A stretch of 6,265 nt of DNA from WHSM01 sp050701635. GTDB lineage: Bacteria > Actinomycetota > Actinomycetes > Mycobacteriales > Micromonosporaceae. Every line of letters starts with the position of its first letter. The first letter of the stretch is position 1. The notes under the pieces were generated by a model. It had not been told where the DNA came from. It saw nothing but the letters and a program-made list of their open reading frames with translations, and searched no databases. Made by a program: the position numbers and the translations under genes. The stretch covers positions 1 through 6,265 of the forward strand of contig JBOGDF010000323.1 in assembly GCA_050701635.1 (NCBI GenBank). The letters run 5' to 3'. Below, one piece after another: positions 1-5,397 of this stretch.

Positions 1-30
1 GACACACTGCCGGCCGTCATACTCGTCCAC
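1..30 (-). CDS. Transposase N-terminus, probably IS110 family (partial, runs off the left edge)
   Basis: Reading leftward from a GTG at 28-30, ten codons give M-DEYDGRQCV before the window ends. A textbook ribosome site (AAGGAGG, complement of 36-42) lies 5 nt before the start, so a real translation start is well supported. The opening Y-x-G-R-x-x-V resembles the beginning of actinobacterial IS110-type transposases, in which the next residues are G-[MI]-D-L-H-R-R-R and the Asp is the first residue of the RuvC-like DEDD site. That Asp lies outside the window, so the family is inferred from ten residues, from memory of the family, plus the structured DNA upstream. Whether the element is whole or truncated cannot be seen. 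It could be another protein with a similar N-terminus. Confidence 0.4.
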   Translation of the reverse strand, partial: MDEYDGRQCV

Positions 31-207
31 AGGGGCCTCCTTCGTCGTGGTGGACGTGAACAGCCCAAGCGTGACGCGAGGGTGACTGTCACGAGGAGCG
101 GAGGCCCCGCTCCTTCATCGCATCAGAGCCGGTTTGATGTGGACCTACTAACCTCTTACTCAAACTCGTTTCCGCAGGTCACAGCCCTGTGTTCCGCTCT
201 GGAACAC
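31..207 (-). ncRNA. Candidate structured RNA upstream of the putative IS110 gene (possible bridge RNA)
   Basis: Seen directly: consecutive perfect or near-perfect stems. These are GTGTTCC/GGAACAC (189-195 with 201-207, 5-nt loop), GACCT/AGGTC (142-146 with 176-180, enclosing a 29-nt loop), CATCA/TGATG (121-125 with 135-139, extendable by a wobble and a pair), GGAGCGG/CCGCTCC (95-101 with 107-113, 5-nt loop) and GTGAC/GTCAC (82-86 with 88-92). Known: IS110-group elements encode a bridge RNA in the non-coding left end just upstream of the recombinase gene, built from a hairpin and stems with large internal guide loops. Inferred: this stretch is that RNA, transcribed leftward like the transposase, with 147-175 as a possible guide loop. 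The boundaries are only the outer visible stems. Short palindromes are common in GC-rich DNA and the transposase call is itself uncertain. Confidence 0.25.
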
Positions 208-444
208 CGCGCCAGAGACCGAAACGACCATCCTGACCCCCGCCATCAGCCAGCGCGAAGGCCCTGGGCGCTCCGGAAACGGCTCACCCCGCGGGACATC
301 GACGAGATCGCCTCGAAGCACCGCGCCGGCGCGCGCCACCGCGACCTCGCGGCGGCGTACGGCATCAGCCTCAGCAGCGTGAAGCGGCTCCTACGTGCGG
401 CGAAGACCACGACACCCGGACGCAAGTGCCCACCTCGTCTCTAA
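82..444 (+). CDS. Helix-turn-helix protein, resolvase-type DNA-binding domain; probable gene fragment
   Basis: The 120-residue reading frame opens at a GTG with no convincing ribosome site. Residues 68-105 form a clear HTH of the kind found at the C-terminus of serine recombinases and in small actinobacterial DNA-binding proteins: LTPRDIDEIA, then a Gly-containing turn, LAAAYGIS, and the recognition helix SLSSVKRLLR. GC-rich third positions are strong from about base 244 onward, so this half is of genuine coding origin. Residues 1-60 have no recognisable fold and overlap the palindrome-rich DNA upstream of the putative IS110 gene, which suggests the original 5' end was replaced or truncated by the insertion. 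It converges on the toxin gene with 60 bases between stops. It may be a full small HTH protein, but a decayed recombinase tail is more likely. Confidence 0.45.
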   Translation: MTVTRSGGPAPSSHQSRFDVDLLTSYSNSFPQVTALCSALEHRARDRNDHPDPRHQPARRPWALRKRLTPRDIDEIASKHRAGARHRDLAAAYGISLSSVKRLLRAAKTTTPGRKCPPRL

Positions 445-504
445 TCAAGCGCCACCCTGGGACGCCTTCGGCTTCCCGATCCACGACGACCTGTCGCATG
501 AGGG

Positions 505-762
505 CTATTCGTAGTGGTAGCGGGCCTGCAGAATTACGATGTCGTCGCCATCGACCAGGTAGACGAGGCGGTGTTCTTCGGTAATCCGCCGGGACCAGCA
601 ACCAGCGAAGGCGTGCCGCAGCGGCTCGGGCTTGCCGATGCCCTCGAACGGATCACGCAGAACGTCGTCGATCAGCCTGTTGATCCGCTTCATGGTCGCC
701 CGATCAGCGGACAACCAGTGCGTGTAGTCGGCCCACCCGTTAGGCGTGAAGACCAGCCTCAC
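505..762 (-). CDS. yoeB: YoeB-family mRNA interferase toxin (type II toxin-antitoxin)
   Basis: An 85-residue RelE/ParE-superfamily toxin that aligns end to end with E. coli YoeB. It binds the ribosome and cleaves mRNA in the A site, stopping translation when its antitoxin is lost. The catalytic residues occupy the same numbers as in E. coli YoeB: Glu46 (within GKPEPL), Arg65 (within RITEEHRLVY) and His83 (within ARYHYE). The WSRRI motif at 56-60 is also kept. It starts at a GTG (760-762) that overlaps the antitoxin stop in a GTGA, so the two are translationally coupled. It is full length for the family and no damage is visible, so it is probably active. Expression should be set by the antitoxin-bound operator upstream of the operon. 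Confidence 0.95.
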   Translation of the reverse strand: MRLVFTPNGWADYTHWLSADRATMKRINRLIDDVLRDPFEGIGKPEPLRHAFAGCWSRRITEEHRLVYLVDGDDIVILQARYHYE

Positions 763-1004
763 CGCGTCAGCTCGTGCGCTTCACGCTGGCCATCACGAGC
801 CTGGGCCAGGCTCTCCAGCAGGTGCCGCGCGTTCGCTGGCGACCGCAACAGGTGCGCGGTCTCCTCCAACGCCTCGTAATCCGCTCGCGAGATCAACACC
901 GCATCTCCGCGGCGGGACGTGATCTCGATCGGCGCCCGGTCGTCGTTGACCTTCTCGATCAACGGAAACAGGTTCTTGCGAGCCTCAGACGCGGTTATCG
1001 CCAT
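759..1004 (-). CDS. yefM: YefM/Phd-family antitoxin of the YoeB pair
   Basis: An 81-residue antitoxin that neutralises the YoeB toxin and represses its own operon. The N-terminal Phd/YefM DNA-binding fold is plain: ITASEARKNLFPLIEKVN at residues 3-20, then PIEITSRRGDAVLISRADYEALEET. The C-terminal third (about 53-81, charged and helical) is the usual toxin-wrapping tail. Two adjacent ATGs occur. The second (1002-1004) is chosen because it leaves 4 nt after the AGGAGG ribosome site, against 1 nt for the first at 1007, and because it matches the usual M-x-I-T start. An in-frame extension to 1076 runs through the operator and is rejected. The gene overlaps the toxin start by 4 bases. It lies 134 bases beyond the stop of the preceding leftward gene and has its own operator, so it is probably independently transcribed. 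Confidence 0.93.
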   Translation of the reverse strand: MAITASEARKNLFPLIEKVNDDRAPIEITSRRGDAVLISRADYEALEETAHLLRSPANARHLLESLAQARDGQREAHELTR

Positions 1005-1015
1005 CATACCTCCTC

Positions 1016-1035
1016 TGGTACGAGATATGGTACCA
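1016..1035. promoter_or_regulatory. Palindromic operator of the yefM-yoeB operon
   Basis: TGGTAC (1016-1021) and GTACCA (1030-1035) form a perfect inverted repeat with an 8-bp spacer, ending 11 bases upstream of the chosen antitoxin start. The right half also contains the self-palindrome GGTACC. YefM-YoeB complexes in E. coli bind palindromes with a TGTACA core in the same place, so GTAC-centred half sites here fit autorepression. On the leftward strand TACCAT (complement of 1027-1032) could serve as a -10 box inside the operator; no clear -35 box is seen. Confidence 0.5.
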
Positions 1036-1138
1036 CTTGTCGTCGCCCGTCCCGCCGGTAGACCCAAGCCACGCAACCCGACGGCCGAGCGTTGCGAAGA
1101 ACGCGCTGCTACTGACCGCGCTTCCTTGTGGAGTCCAC

Positions 1139-2365
1139 CTACCTGGTCGTGCGGAGAAGTTCGGCAAGGCGTTCGCCGATGATCGAGATACTGGGCAGCG
1201 GTTCGTGGTCGAAGAAGGGCTTCTTGCGGCGGCGGAGCAGTTTCTCCCCGTCGCGCGGCCAGGAGAAGCCGGGCTTGCGGAGAAGTACCTCGAAGACCGG
1301 GTCGGCGCCGTCGGGGTGACGCTGTACCAGGCGGCGGATCGCCAGCGGCGAGACCGACTCGTCGTCGAGGTACTCGCGCAGCTGGGCGAGGTGGGTGCGG
1401 TCGCGGGCCAGGGCGGGGTCGGCGAAGAGGGCGTCGAGGCGGCCGAAGTCACGGTAGAAGTTGAGTCCTTCGACCTCGTCGTAGATCAGCGCGACACTGT
1501 CGGCGTCCACCAGTTCCTCGGGCAACCCCGCCATCTCCTCGTCCTCGGGTGTGACACCGGTGGCCGCGGCGCGCTTGGCCGCCTTGCCCTCGAGGTTTGC
1601 CAGCGCCTTGCGCCGCAGGCGGCGGTAGTGCTCGCGCAACGTCTCCCGCGCCACGTACGGCGAGAGCACCACGAGGTCGGAGCCGACCTGAGCGATGAAG
1701 TCCGCTCGGTGCTCGGCCTGGATCTCCCAGGCCCGCCGGAGCAGAGCCGGGTTGCGGCGTAGCAGTTTCGGGTGGCTGGTGATCTCGCTAGCCACGGTGG
1801 GGGCGATCTGGCGCCGGGCGGACTTGGGGTACGCGGCGAAGTGCCCGCTGACCAGCCAGGCGTCGGTCGCCGGGTGGACCGGCACAATCCGGCCTACGAC
1901 GAACATCCCCTTGCGCAGCGTGGCGAACGCCCTGCGCCCCATGTTGGAGTAGACACGGTAGACGAGATCGTCGAGGAGGTTGTGCAGCTCCACGGCCTCG
2001 CCATCGAACCGGCGAACCTCGAAGCACCCCTCGACGACATCGCGCCAACCGAGCATCATCTCCTGCTCGTCATCCGACAGCCGCGGACGCCGCTGCGCGA
2101 CAAACCGCTCGACGACGGTATGGCCGTTGGATAACCGGTGCTGCAGGACGAAATGATCGATGGTGAGTATGGCCGTGCCCTCGTCGAGGTAGCCGTGGCG
2201 ACCGGCGGCGTCGAGCAGCAGCGCGTCCAGCCGCCTCGCGAAACGAGAACTCTTGGCAAACGCCAACAGTTCGCCCTTGAGATCCGCGGCGCGGGCGATC
2301 AGATCGTCGATCGAGACATCGCCGGCCGAGGCAGGATCCACGGCTGATGTGGTCTGGGTGGCCAT
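1139..2365 (-). CDS. Conserved hypothetical protein, 408 residues, family not recognised
   Basis: A long leftward ORF with strong coding bias. The ATG at 2365 is chosen over an upstream in-frame start at 2557 because the added 64 residues have no protein-like character, run opposite the primase relic, and a GGTAGGG ribosome site precedes 2365. The protein is soluble with no signal peptide or membrane helix. Residues 20-60 are helical; about 66-140 form a conserved-looking unit (ILTIDHFVLQHRLSNGHTVV, then ERF, LSDDE, W, VVEGCFEV, LLDDLVYRVYS), followed by a beta-rich piece at 150-175 (GMFVVGRIVPV, WLVSGHFAAYP). Residues 240-270 are very basic and coiled-coil-like, and the C-terminus has an RRRKKPFF patch near 378-385. 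The middle unit vaguely recalls the N-terminal part of some SEC-C-motif proteins, but no Cys/His cluster is present. The basic helices suggest nucleic-acid contact; this is inference. A short palindrome (GTGGA-G-TCCAC, 1128-1138) follows the stop. Confidence 0.85.
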   Translation of the reverse strand: MATQTTSAVDPASAGDVSIDDLIARAADLKGELLAFAKSSRFARRLDALLLDAAGRHGYLDEGTAILTIDHFVLQHRLSNGHTVVERFVAQRRPRLSDDEQEMMLGWRDVVEGCFEVRRFDGEAVELHNLLDDLVYRVYSNMGRRAFATLRKGMFVVGRIVPVHPATDAWLVSGHFAAYPKSARRQIAPTVASEITSHPKLLRRNPALLRRAWEIQAEHRADFIAQVGSDLVVLSPYVARETLREHYRRLRRKALANLEGKAAKRAAATGVTPEDEEMAGLPEELVDADSVALIYDEVEGLNFYRDFGRLDALFADPALARDRTHLAQLREYLDDESVSPLAIRRLVQRHPDGADPVFEVLLRKPGFSWPRDGEKLLRRRKKPFFDHEPLPSISIIGERLAELLRTTR

Positions 2366-2444
2366 CCCGGCAACCCTACCGCCGCCGCTCAGACAGGACA
2401 GGACAGCTCTTCGGTGTGTTACGGGGACGATCTCCGGCCGACCC

Positions 2445-2713
2445 GACCCCGCACAGACCGGCTTCTTCCAAGCGCCTCCCGGCCCGGTCGACCGGCAGTC
2501 GGCCCCGGAGGTGAAGGTGGACTTCTTCGCCGGCCTGCTCACTGCCCGGACCGACATCTATGCCACGGTGCGAGAACACCCGCGCCGGCAGGGCCGGGTG
2601 GCTGCCGGCGGTGCGTGGCGGGTGGCGCAAAGGCGTGCGGCACGAGCACCGCGACTATCTGCCGCTCCGCCAAGGACGTTCTGCGCGCCAACCTGACCGG
2701 CGACGCGCACATC
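2445..2713 (+). pseudogene. Decayed fragment of a TOTE-type archaeo-eukaryotic primase (AEP) domain protein
   Basis: Consecutive pieces of one known protein read in three frames. First, from about 2445 to 2565: PAQTGFF, then SAPEVKVDFFAGLLTARTDIYA. Second, from 2566: RCENTRAGRAGWLPAVRGGW, then RKGVRHEHRDYLPL. Third, from about 2660 to 2713: SAKDVLRANLTGDAHI. Together they follow the N-terminal part of TOTE conflict-system primases: FF-x-x-L-F-x-x-R-x-DVYA-x-RWEN, GWxPAVRGGWRKG, YLPLT-x-x-V-x-x-HLTG-x-x-HIGLYPLL. Two frameshifts (between 2562 and 2568, and near 2655-2662) and an abrupt loss just before the GLYPLL and catalytic region make it non-functional. In the Trp of RWEN a Cys is found. 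TOTE systems are thought to act in conflict with invading DNA using primase, helicase and nuclease parts; none of the later domains is visible here. Family assignment rests on remembered motif order, not a search. Confidence 0.7.
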
Positions 2714-2717
2714 CTGA

Positions 2718-2733
2718 GAACGGATCACCGTTC
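2718..2733. repeat. Short inverted repeat just after the primase relic
   Basis: GAACGG (2718-2723) and CCGTTC (2728-2733) pair perfectly around ATCA; beyond one A-A mismatch, TG (2715-2716) pairs with CA (2735-2736). It sits where the primase similarity stops and 114 bases before the DUF2786 start. It could be an operator, a small hairpin, or chance; there is no T-run to make it a terminator. Confidence 0.3.
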
Positions 2734-2785
2734 ACACCGGTCATGGGGCTCAATCTACACATCAACGCGACGCCCGGCGGGTCCG

Positions 2786-2815
2786 TTACATCCTGTCGGC
2801 CCGCTGCGATACGGT
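2786..2815 (+). promoter_or_regulatory. Weak candidate promoter for the DUF2786 gene
   Basis: TTACAT (2786-2791) and TACGGT (2810-2815) are spaced by 18 bases and lie 31 bases upstream of the ATG at 2847, in the usual position for a housekeeping-type promoter. Each box departs from consensus, and such matches arise by chance, so this is only a candidate. Confidence 0.2.
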
Positions 2816-2846
2816 CGCCCACGATCCAGGCCGGGAGGAGGTCCGA

Positions 2847-4223
2847 ATGGGTAAGCGGAACCGGGAGAAGCGGGCGGCGAAGAAGCGCGGCCGGCAGCGG
2901 CGTGACCATACCCCGCCGCCCAACGGCCATGCCGCAGGGCCGCACGGTCCAGGCTGCGACTGCGGCGCCGCGGAGGAGGGTGGTGGTGGTTTCTGGTCGC
3001 CGCAGGCACCACCGGCCGAGGTGTTGTCCGAGGCGCTGGTGGCCGCCGCACACGCCCACGCCACCGGTGACCCGAGCGCCGCCGTGGCCTGCGTGGCGGA
3101 GCTGAGCCAGGGCCACCTCGGGCGTGACCGGCCCTCGGTGGGCGCCGCAGCTGGGATCGCACTCAGCGCCATGCTCGAAGCTCTGTGGCGTGGCGGCTGG
3201 TTGCCGACCGACGTCTGGGAGTTAACCCGGCGGAGCACAGACGACGCGGCGACGAGCCTGCTCGTGGACGCCGTCGCCGCTGACATGGCGCAGTACGCGT
3301 CGGCGACGGTACACGAACGGTGGGCAGCGCAGGTGCGACAGCTCAACGCCACCGTGTGGTGGGGACGCGATCGCCCGCACCTGGGGCAGTGGGCGCAGCG
3401 GCACGGCGCCACGGTCGAGCAGGCGCTGCTCACCACCATCACGCTGCTGGCTGAGCTGATAAGGCTGCCCGCGCTGCCCCAGATCCTGCCGCCGCCCGGG
3501 GCCGCCACCCACCGCACCACCGCGGCGACGGCCGGGGTGGACCAGAAGATCCTCTCGCGGGTTCGGGCGTTGCTCGCCAAGGCCGAGTCCACCGAGTTCC
3601 CCGAGGAAGCGGAGGCGCTCTCGGCCAAGGCGCAGGAGTTGATGCACCGGTACGCCCTGCAGCGGGCCCTGCTAGACGCCGACGACCACAAGCAGCCGAC
3701 CGCGGCCTCTGCCCGGCTCTGGCTGGACAGCCCTTATGTGGAGGCCAAGTCGCACCTGGTAGCCGCAGTCGCCGAGGCGAACCGCTGCAGGTCCGTGTTC
3801 TACCCCAGGTTCGGCTTCGTGGCGCTGGTCGGTGAACAGATGGACCTTCAGATCGCCGAGGTGCTCACCACCTCGCTGCTGGTGCAGGCCACCCGTGCGA
3901 TGATCGCCGAAGGTAGCCACATCACCCGCTCAGGCGCGTCCCGCACCCGATCCTTCCGTCAGTCCTTCCTCGTCGCGTACGCCGCCCGGATCGGCGAACG
4001 TCTCGCCGAGGCCGGCACGCGGGCGCACCAGGCAGCCGAGGACCCACGCCTGCTGCCGGTCCTGGCCGACCGTTCCCGCGCCGTCGAGGAGACCTTCCGG
4101 GAGATGTTCAGCCACACAGTGCAAAAGTCGGTGTCGGTCACCAACGGTGCCGGTTGGCACGCCGGCCGCGCCGCAGCCGACCGCGCTGACCTCACCATCG
4201 AACGCCACGCGCTGCGGGCCTGA
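2847..4223 (+). CDS. DUF2786 domain-containing protein
   Basis: A 458-residue protein of unknown biochemical function. The ATG follows AGGAGG (2836-2841) by 5 nt. Residues 1-20 are a very basic Lys/Arg tail, followed by a Pro/Gly linker with GPGCDCG (34-40), a possible partial metal site. Residues 55-210 are mostly helical. The DUF2786 signature spans about 233-275: QKILSRVRALLAKAEST, then EEAEALSAKAQELMHRYALQ, the typical K-[IV]-x-x-LL-x-KAEST-x-x-x-EAEA-x-x-KA-x-x-LM pattern. The following region (about 298-392; VGEQMDLQIAEVLTTSLLVQ, RSFRQSFLVAYAARIGERLA) matches the companion C-terminal domain usually found with DUF2786, and NGAGWHAGRAAADRADL near the end is also typical. DUF2786 proteins occur in phages and on islands, which fits this neighbourhood. 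It is divergent from the 408-residue gene, with the primase relic in between. The basic tail suggests nucleic-acid binding by inference. Full length, no damage seen. Confidence 0.9.
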   Translation: MGKRNREKRAAKKRGRQRRDHTPPPNGHAAGPHGPGCDCGAAEEGGGGFWSPQAPPAEVLSEALVAAAHAHATGDPSAAVACVAELSQGHLGRDRPSVGAAAGIALSAMLEALWRGGWLPTDVWELTRRSTDDAATSLLVDAVAADMAQYASATVHERWAAQVRQLNATVWWGRDRPHLGQWAQRHGATVEQALLTTITLLAELIRLPALPQILPPPGAATHRTTAATAGVDQKILSRVRALLAKAESTEFPEEAEALSAKAQELMHRYALQRALLDADDHKQPTAASARLWLDSPYVEAKSHLVAAVAEANRCRSVFYPRFGFVALVGEQMDLQIAEVLTTSLLVQATRAMIAEGSHITRSGASRTRSFRQSFLVAYAARIGERLAEAGTRAHQAAEDPRLLPVLADRSRAVEETFREMFSHTVQKSVSVTNGAGWHAGRAAADRADLTIERHALRA

Positions 4224-4291
4224 CCGCGACCAAGCCTTCGCCCCGAGCAGCGAGCCCAAGCGGGTCCGCTCGAAGCGGCGCGCCCCCACGG

Positions 4292-4463
4292 CGCCGAGCA
4301 GCCGCCAAAGTTCGCAGGCTGACGCCGCACGACTCGACACGCCAAGTTGACTCGCACCGGCGATGTGGTTCTCTCTCCCCTCAGTCACACGGTCCACCCA
4401 ACGCCAACGAGACGCTGCACAGGCTTCAGCGGTGAGGATGTCGAGGAGCGCGACGGCTGTCGG
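4292..4463 (-). pseudogene. Possible remnant of a small helix-turn-helix protein
   Basis: Within the 407 bases between the DUF2786 stop and the zincin gene, one leftward frame has protein-like composition: TAVALLDILTAEACAASRW, then RWVDRVTEGRENHIAGASQL and GVSSRAASACELWRLLGA. The last part resembles an actinobacterial HTH of the form LA-x-x-LGVASRQAAERRYLRL, with the LGV, SR, A and RL positions retained. There is no credible start codon with a ribosome site, the surrounding frame continues as nonsense through the antisense of DUF2786, and third positions are mixed. I regard it as a possible relic only. The rest of 4224-4560 shows nothing I can name. Confidence 0.22.
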
Positions 4464-4560
4464 AGAGACACCTGATCGGCTGTCGCTGGACCACCGGTTC
4501 CTCCCGCGTGGCCCGGCTTGACCCGTGCTGGGCTTCAATTGCGGCGTACGGGTACGTACA

Positions 4561-4614
4561 GAGCCCTTACTCAACCTCCGCGAGAACGTCCCCACGAAGT
4601 TTGAGTAAGGGCTC
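4561..4614. repeat. Perfect 14-bp inverted repeat with 26-nt loop
   Basis: GAGCCCTTACTCAA (4561-4574) is exactly reverse-complementary to 4601-4614, separated by 26 bases. The right end lies 16 bases beyond the stop of the leftward zincin gene, so in RNA it could act as a 3' hairpin or bidirectional terminator, but no T-run follows on either strand. The arms are less GC-rich than the surroundings. Other readings are a recombination or insertion site or a small non-autonomous palindromic element. The word AGTTTGAGTAAG on its right side recurs in inverse orientation at 155-166. Confidence 0.85.
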
Positions 4615-4630
4615 CAGGGTAGACCGAACG

Positions 4631-5341
4631 TTACGCCATGCGAACCGCAGCACTGATCACGGGAGACCCGGTACCTAATCGTTCTGTCCAGATCCAGGAG
4701 CGTTGAATCAGACAAACGGAGCGGCTGAACCGTGCGCACGGGCGCAAGGGCGCAAGGGCCAGATAGTTCTGGCGTGGTGGTTGCCGGAGGACGTAGCAGC
4801 CGACTCTGCTGGGGTGGTCTTCGACCATGGCGGTGGAAGGCACGCCCCGCAGGAGCCAGAGGATGACGAGGTCGCCACCCGCTGCGGCCAGGAACAGCGC
4901 GCCGAACAGCATGGTCGGCAGGTTCCCGGTGGCCAGTCCGAGGACGCACGGTAGGGCTCGGAGGAGAAGACCGGGCATCGCGATGGCAAACCGATACCCC
5001 CGTGCGTGTACTGCCTGTAGGAGATGGGTGTAGAACACGAAGCCCAGCACTTCGAATCCGAAGCGCACTGCGCGTACTCCGTTCCGCGCGACAGCGCAGA
5101 ACACGAGGGCGTGGATCAACTCGTGAGTCACGGTCCCGAGGGCGAAGAGGGCAAGGCTGGACGCGCTGGCGATCAAGGCGTGGGTGACGCTTCGGGACGC
5201 CCAAGTCAGCGCAGAACCAATCGGCGCGAGGCCCCAGATCATGAGGTAGGCGGCGATGGCCAGCACCGCTGGGAGTCCGCCTGTGATGAGCGCGTACGCG
5301 TTGGCTTGCGGCGCTGGCATCGAGCAGTCGCGGCGAGGCAT
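4631..5341 (-). CDS. DUF3267-type putative membrane zincin metalloprotease
   Basis: A 236-residue membrane protein with about four hydrophobic segments (near 16-40, 53-72, 117-138 and 141-165). The zinc-peptidase motif HELIH is at 73-77 (THELIHALVF) at the end of the second segment. A GGD (155-157) in the fourth segment may supply a third zinc ligand. EDHPSRVGCYV (174-184) is the typical C-terminal signature of DUF3267 putative zincin peptidases, and YTHLLQAV with a later AMPGLLL also fits. The substrate is unknown. Starts at 5341 and 5320 are possible; 5341 has a weak CTGGA ribosome site and 5320 none, so 5341 is given with doubt. The family normally ends near residue 190, but here about 45 low-complexity-looking residues follow, starting close to an 8-bp tandem repeat, so the native stop may have been lost. 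Third-position G/C is lower than in the neighbouring genes, a hint of transfer. Confidence 0.75.
   Translation of the reverse strand: MPRRDCSMPAPQANAYALITGGLPAVLAIAAYLMIWGLAPIGSALTWASRSVTHALIASASSLALFALGTVTHELIHALVFCAVARNGVRAVRFGFEVLGFVFYTHLLQAVHARGYRFAIAMPGLLLRALPCVLGLATGNLPTMLFGALFLAAAGGDLVILWLLRGVPSTAMVEDHPSRVGCYVLRQPPRQNYLALAPLRPCARFSRSVCLIQRSWIWTERLGTGSPVISAAVRMA
4740..4759. repeat. Short tandem repeat, 8-bp unit GGGCGCAA, 2.5 copies
   Basis: GGGCGCAA occurs at 4740-4747 and 4748-4755, followed by GGGC. It lies inside the C-terminal extension of the zincin gene. The unit is not a multiple of three, so copy-number slippage would change the reading frame of the tail. It may explain why the protein runs past the usual family end. 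Confidence 0.6.
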
Positions 5342-5397
5342 TCCAGGTGCCGATTATGTGCTGGATGGCGGGGTGCCGGGTCGGACGCCTACACCTT

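Noticed and set aside
1037..1762. Rightward ORF of 241 codons
   Set aside because: Antisense to the 408-residue gene, which has the better coding pattern and start signals.
2366..2557. N-terminal extension of the 408-residue protein
   Set aside because: The extra 64 residues are not protein-like, run opposite the primase relic, and a plausible ribosome site precedes 2365.
2786..3691. Leftward ORF of 301 codons opposite DUF2786
   Set aside because: Antisense shadow of a well-supported gene; composition is Ser/Ala/Arg-rich with no motif and no ribosome site.
155..4609. Transposon bounded by the 12-bp inverted repeats 155-166 and 4598-4609
   Set aside because: No transposase inside, no target duplication seen, and a single 12-base match within 6.2 kb is roughly what chance allows; kept only as an alternative reading.
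4561..4614. Rho-independent terminator
   Set aside because: The stem is strong, but no T-run follows on either strand and the loop is 26 nt; left as an inverted repeat of unknown role.
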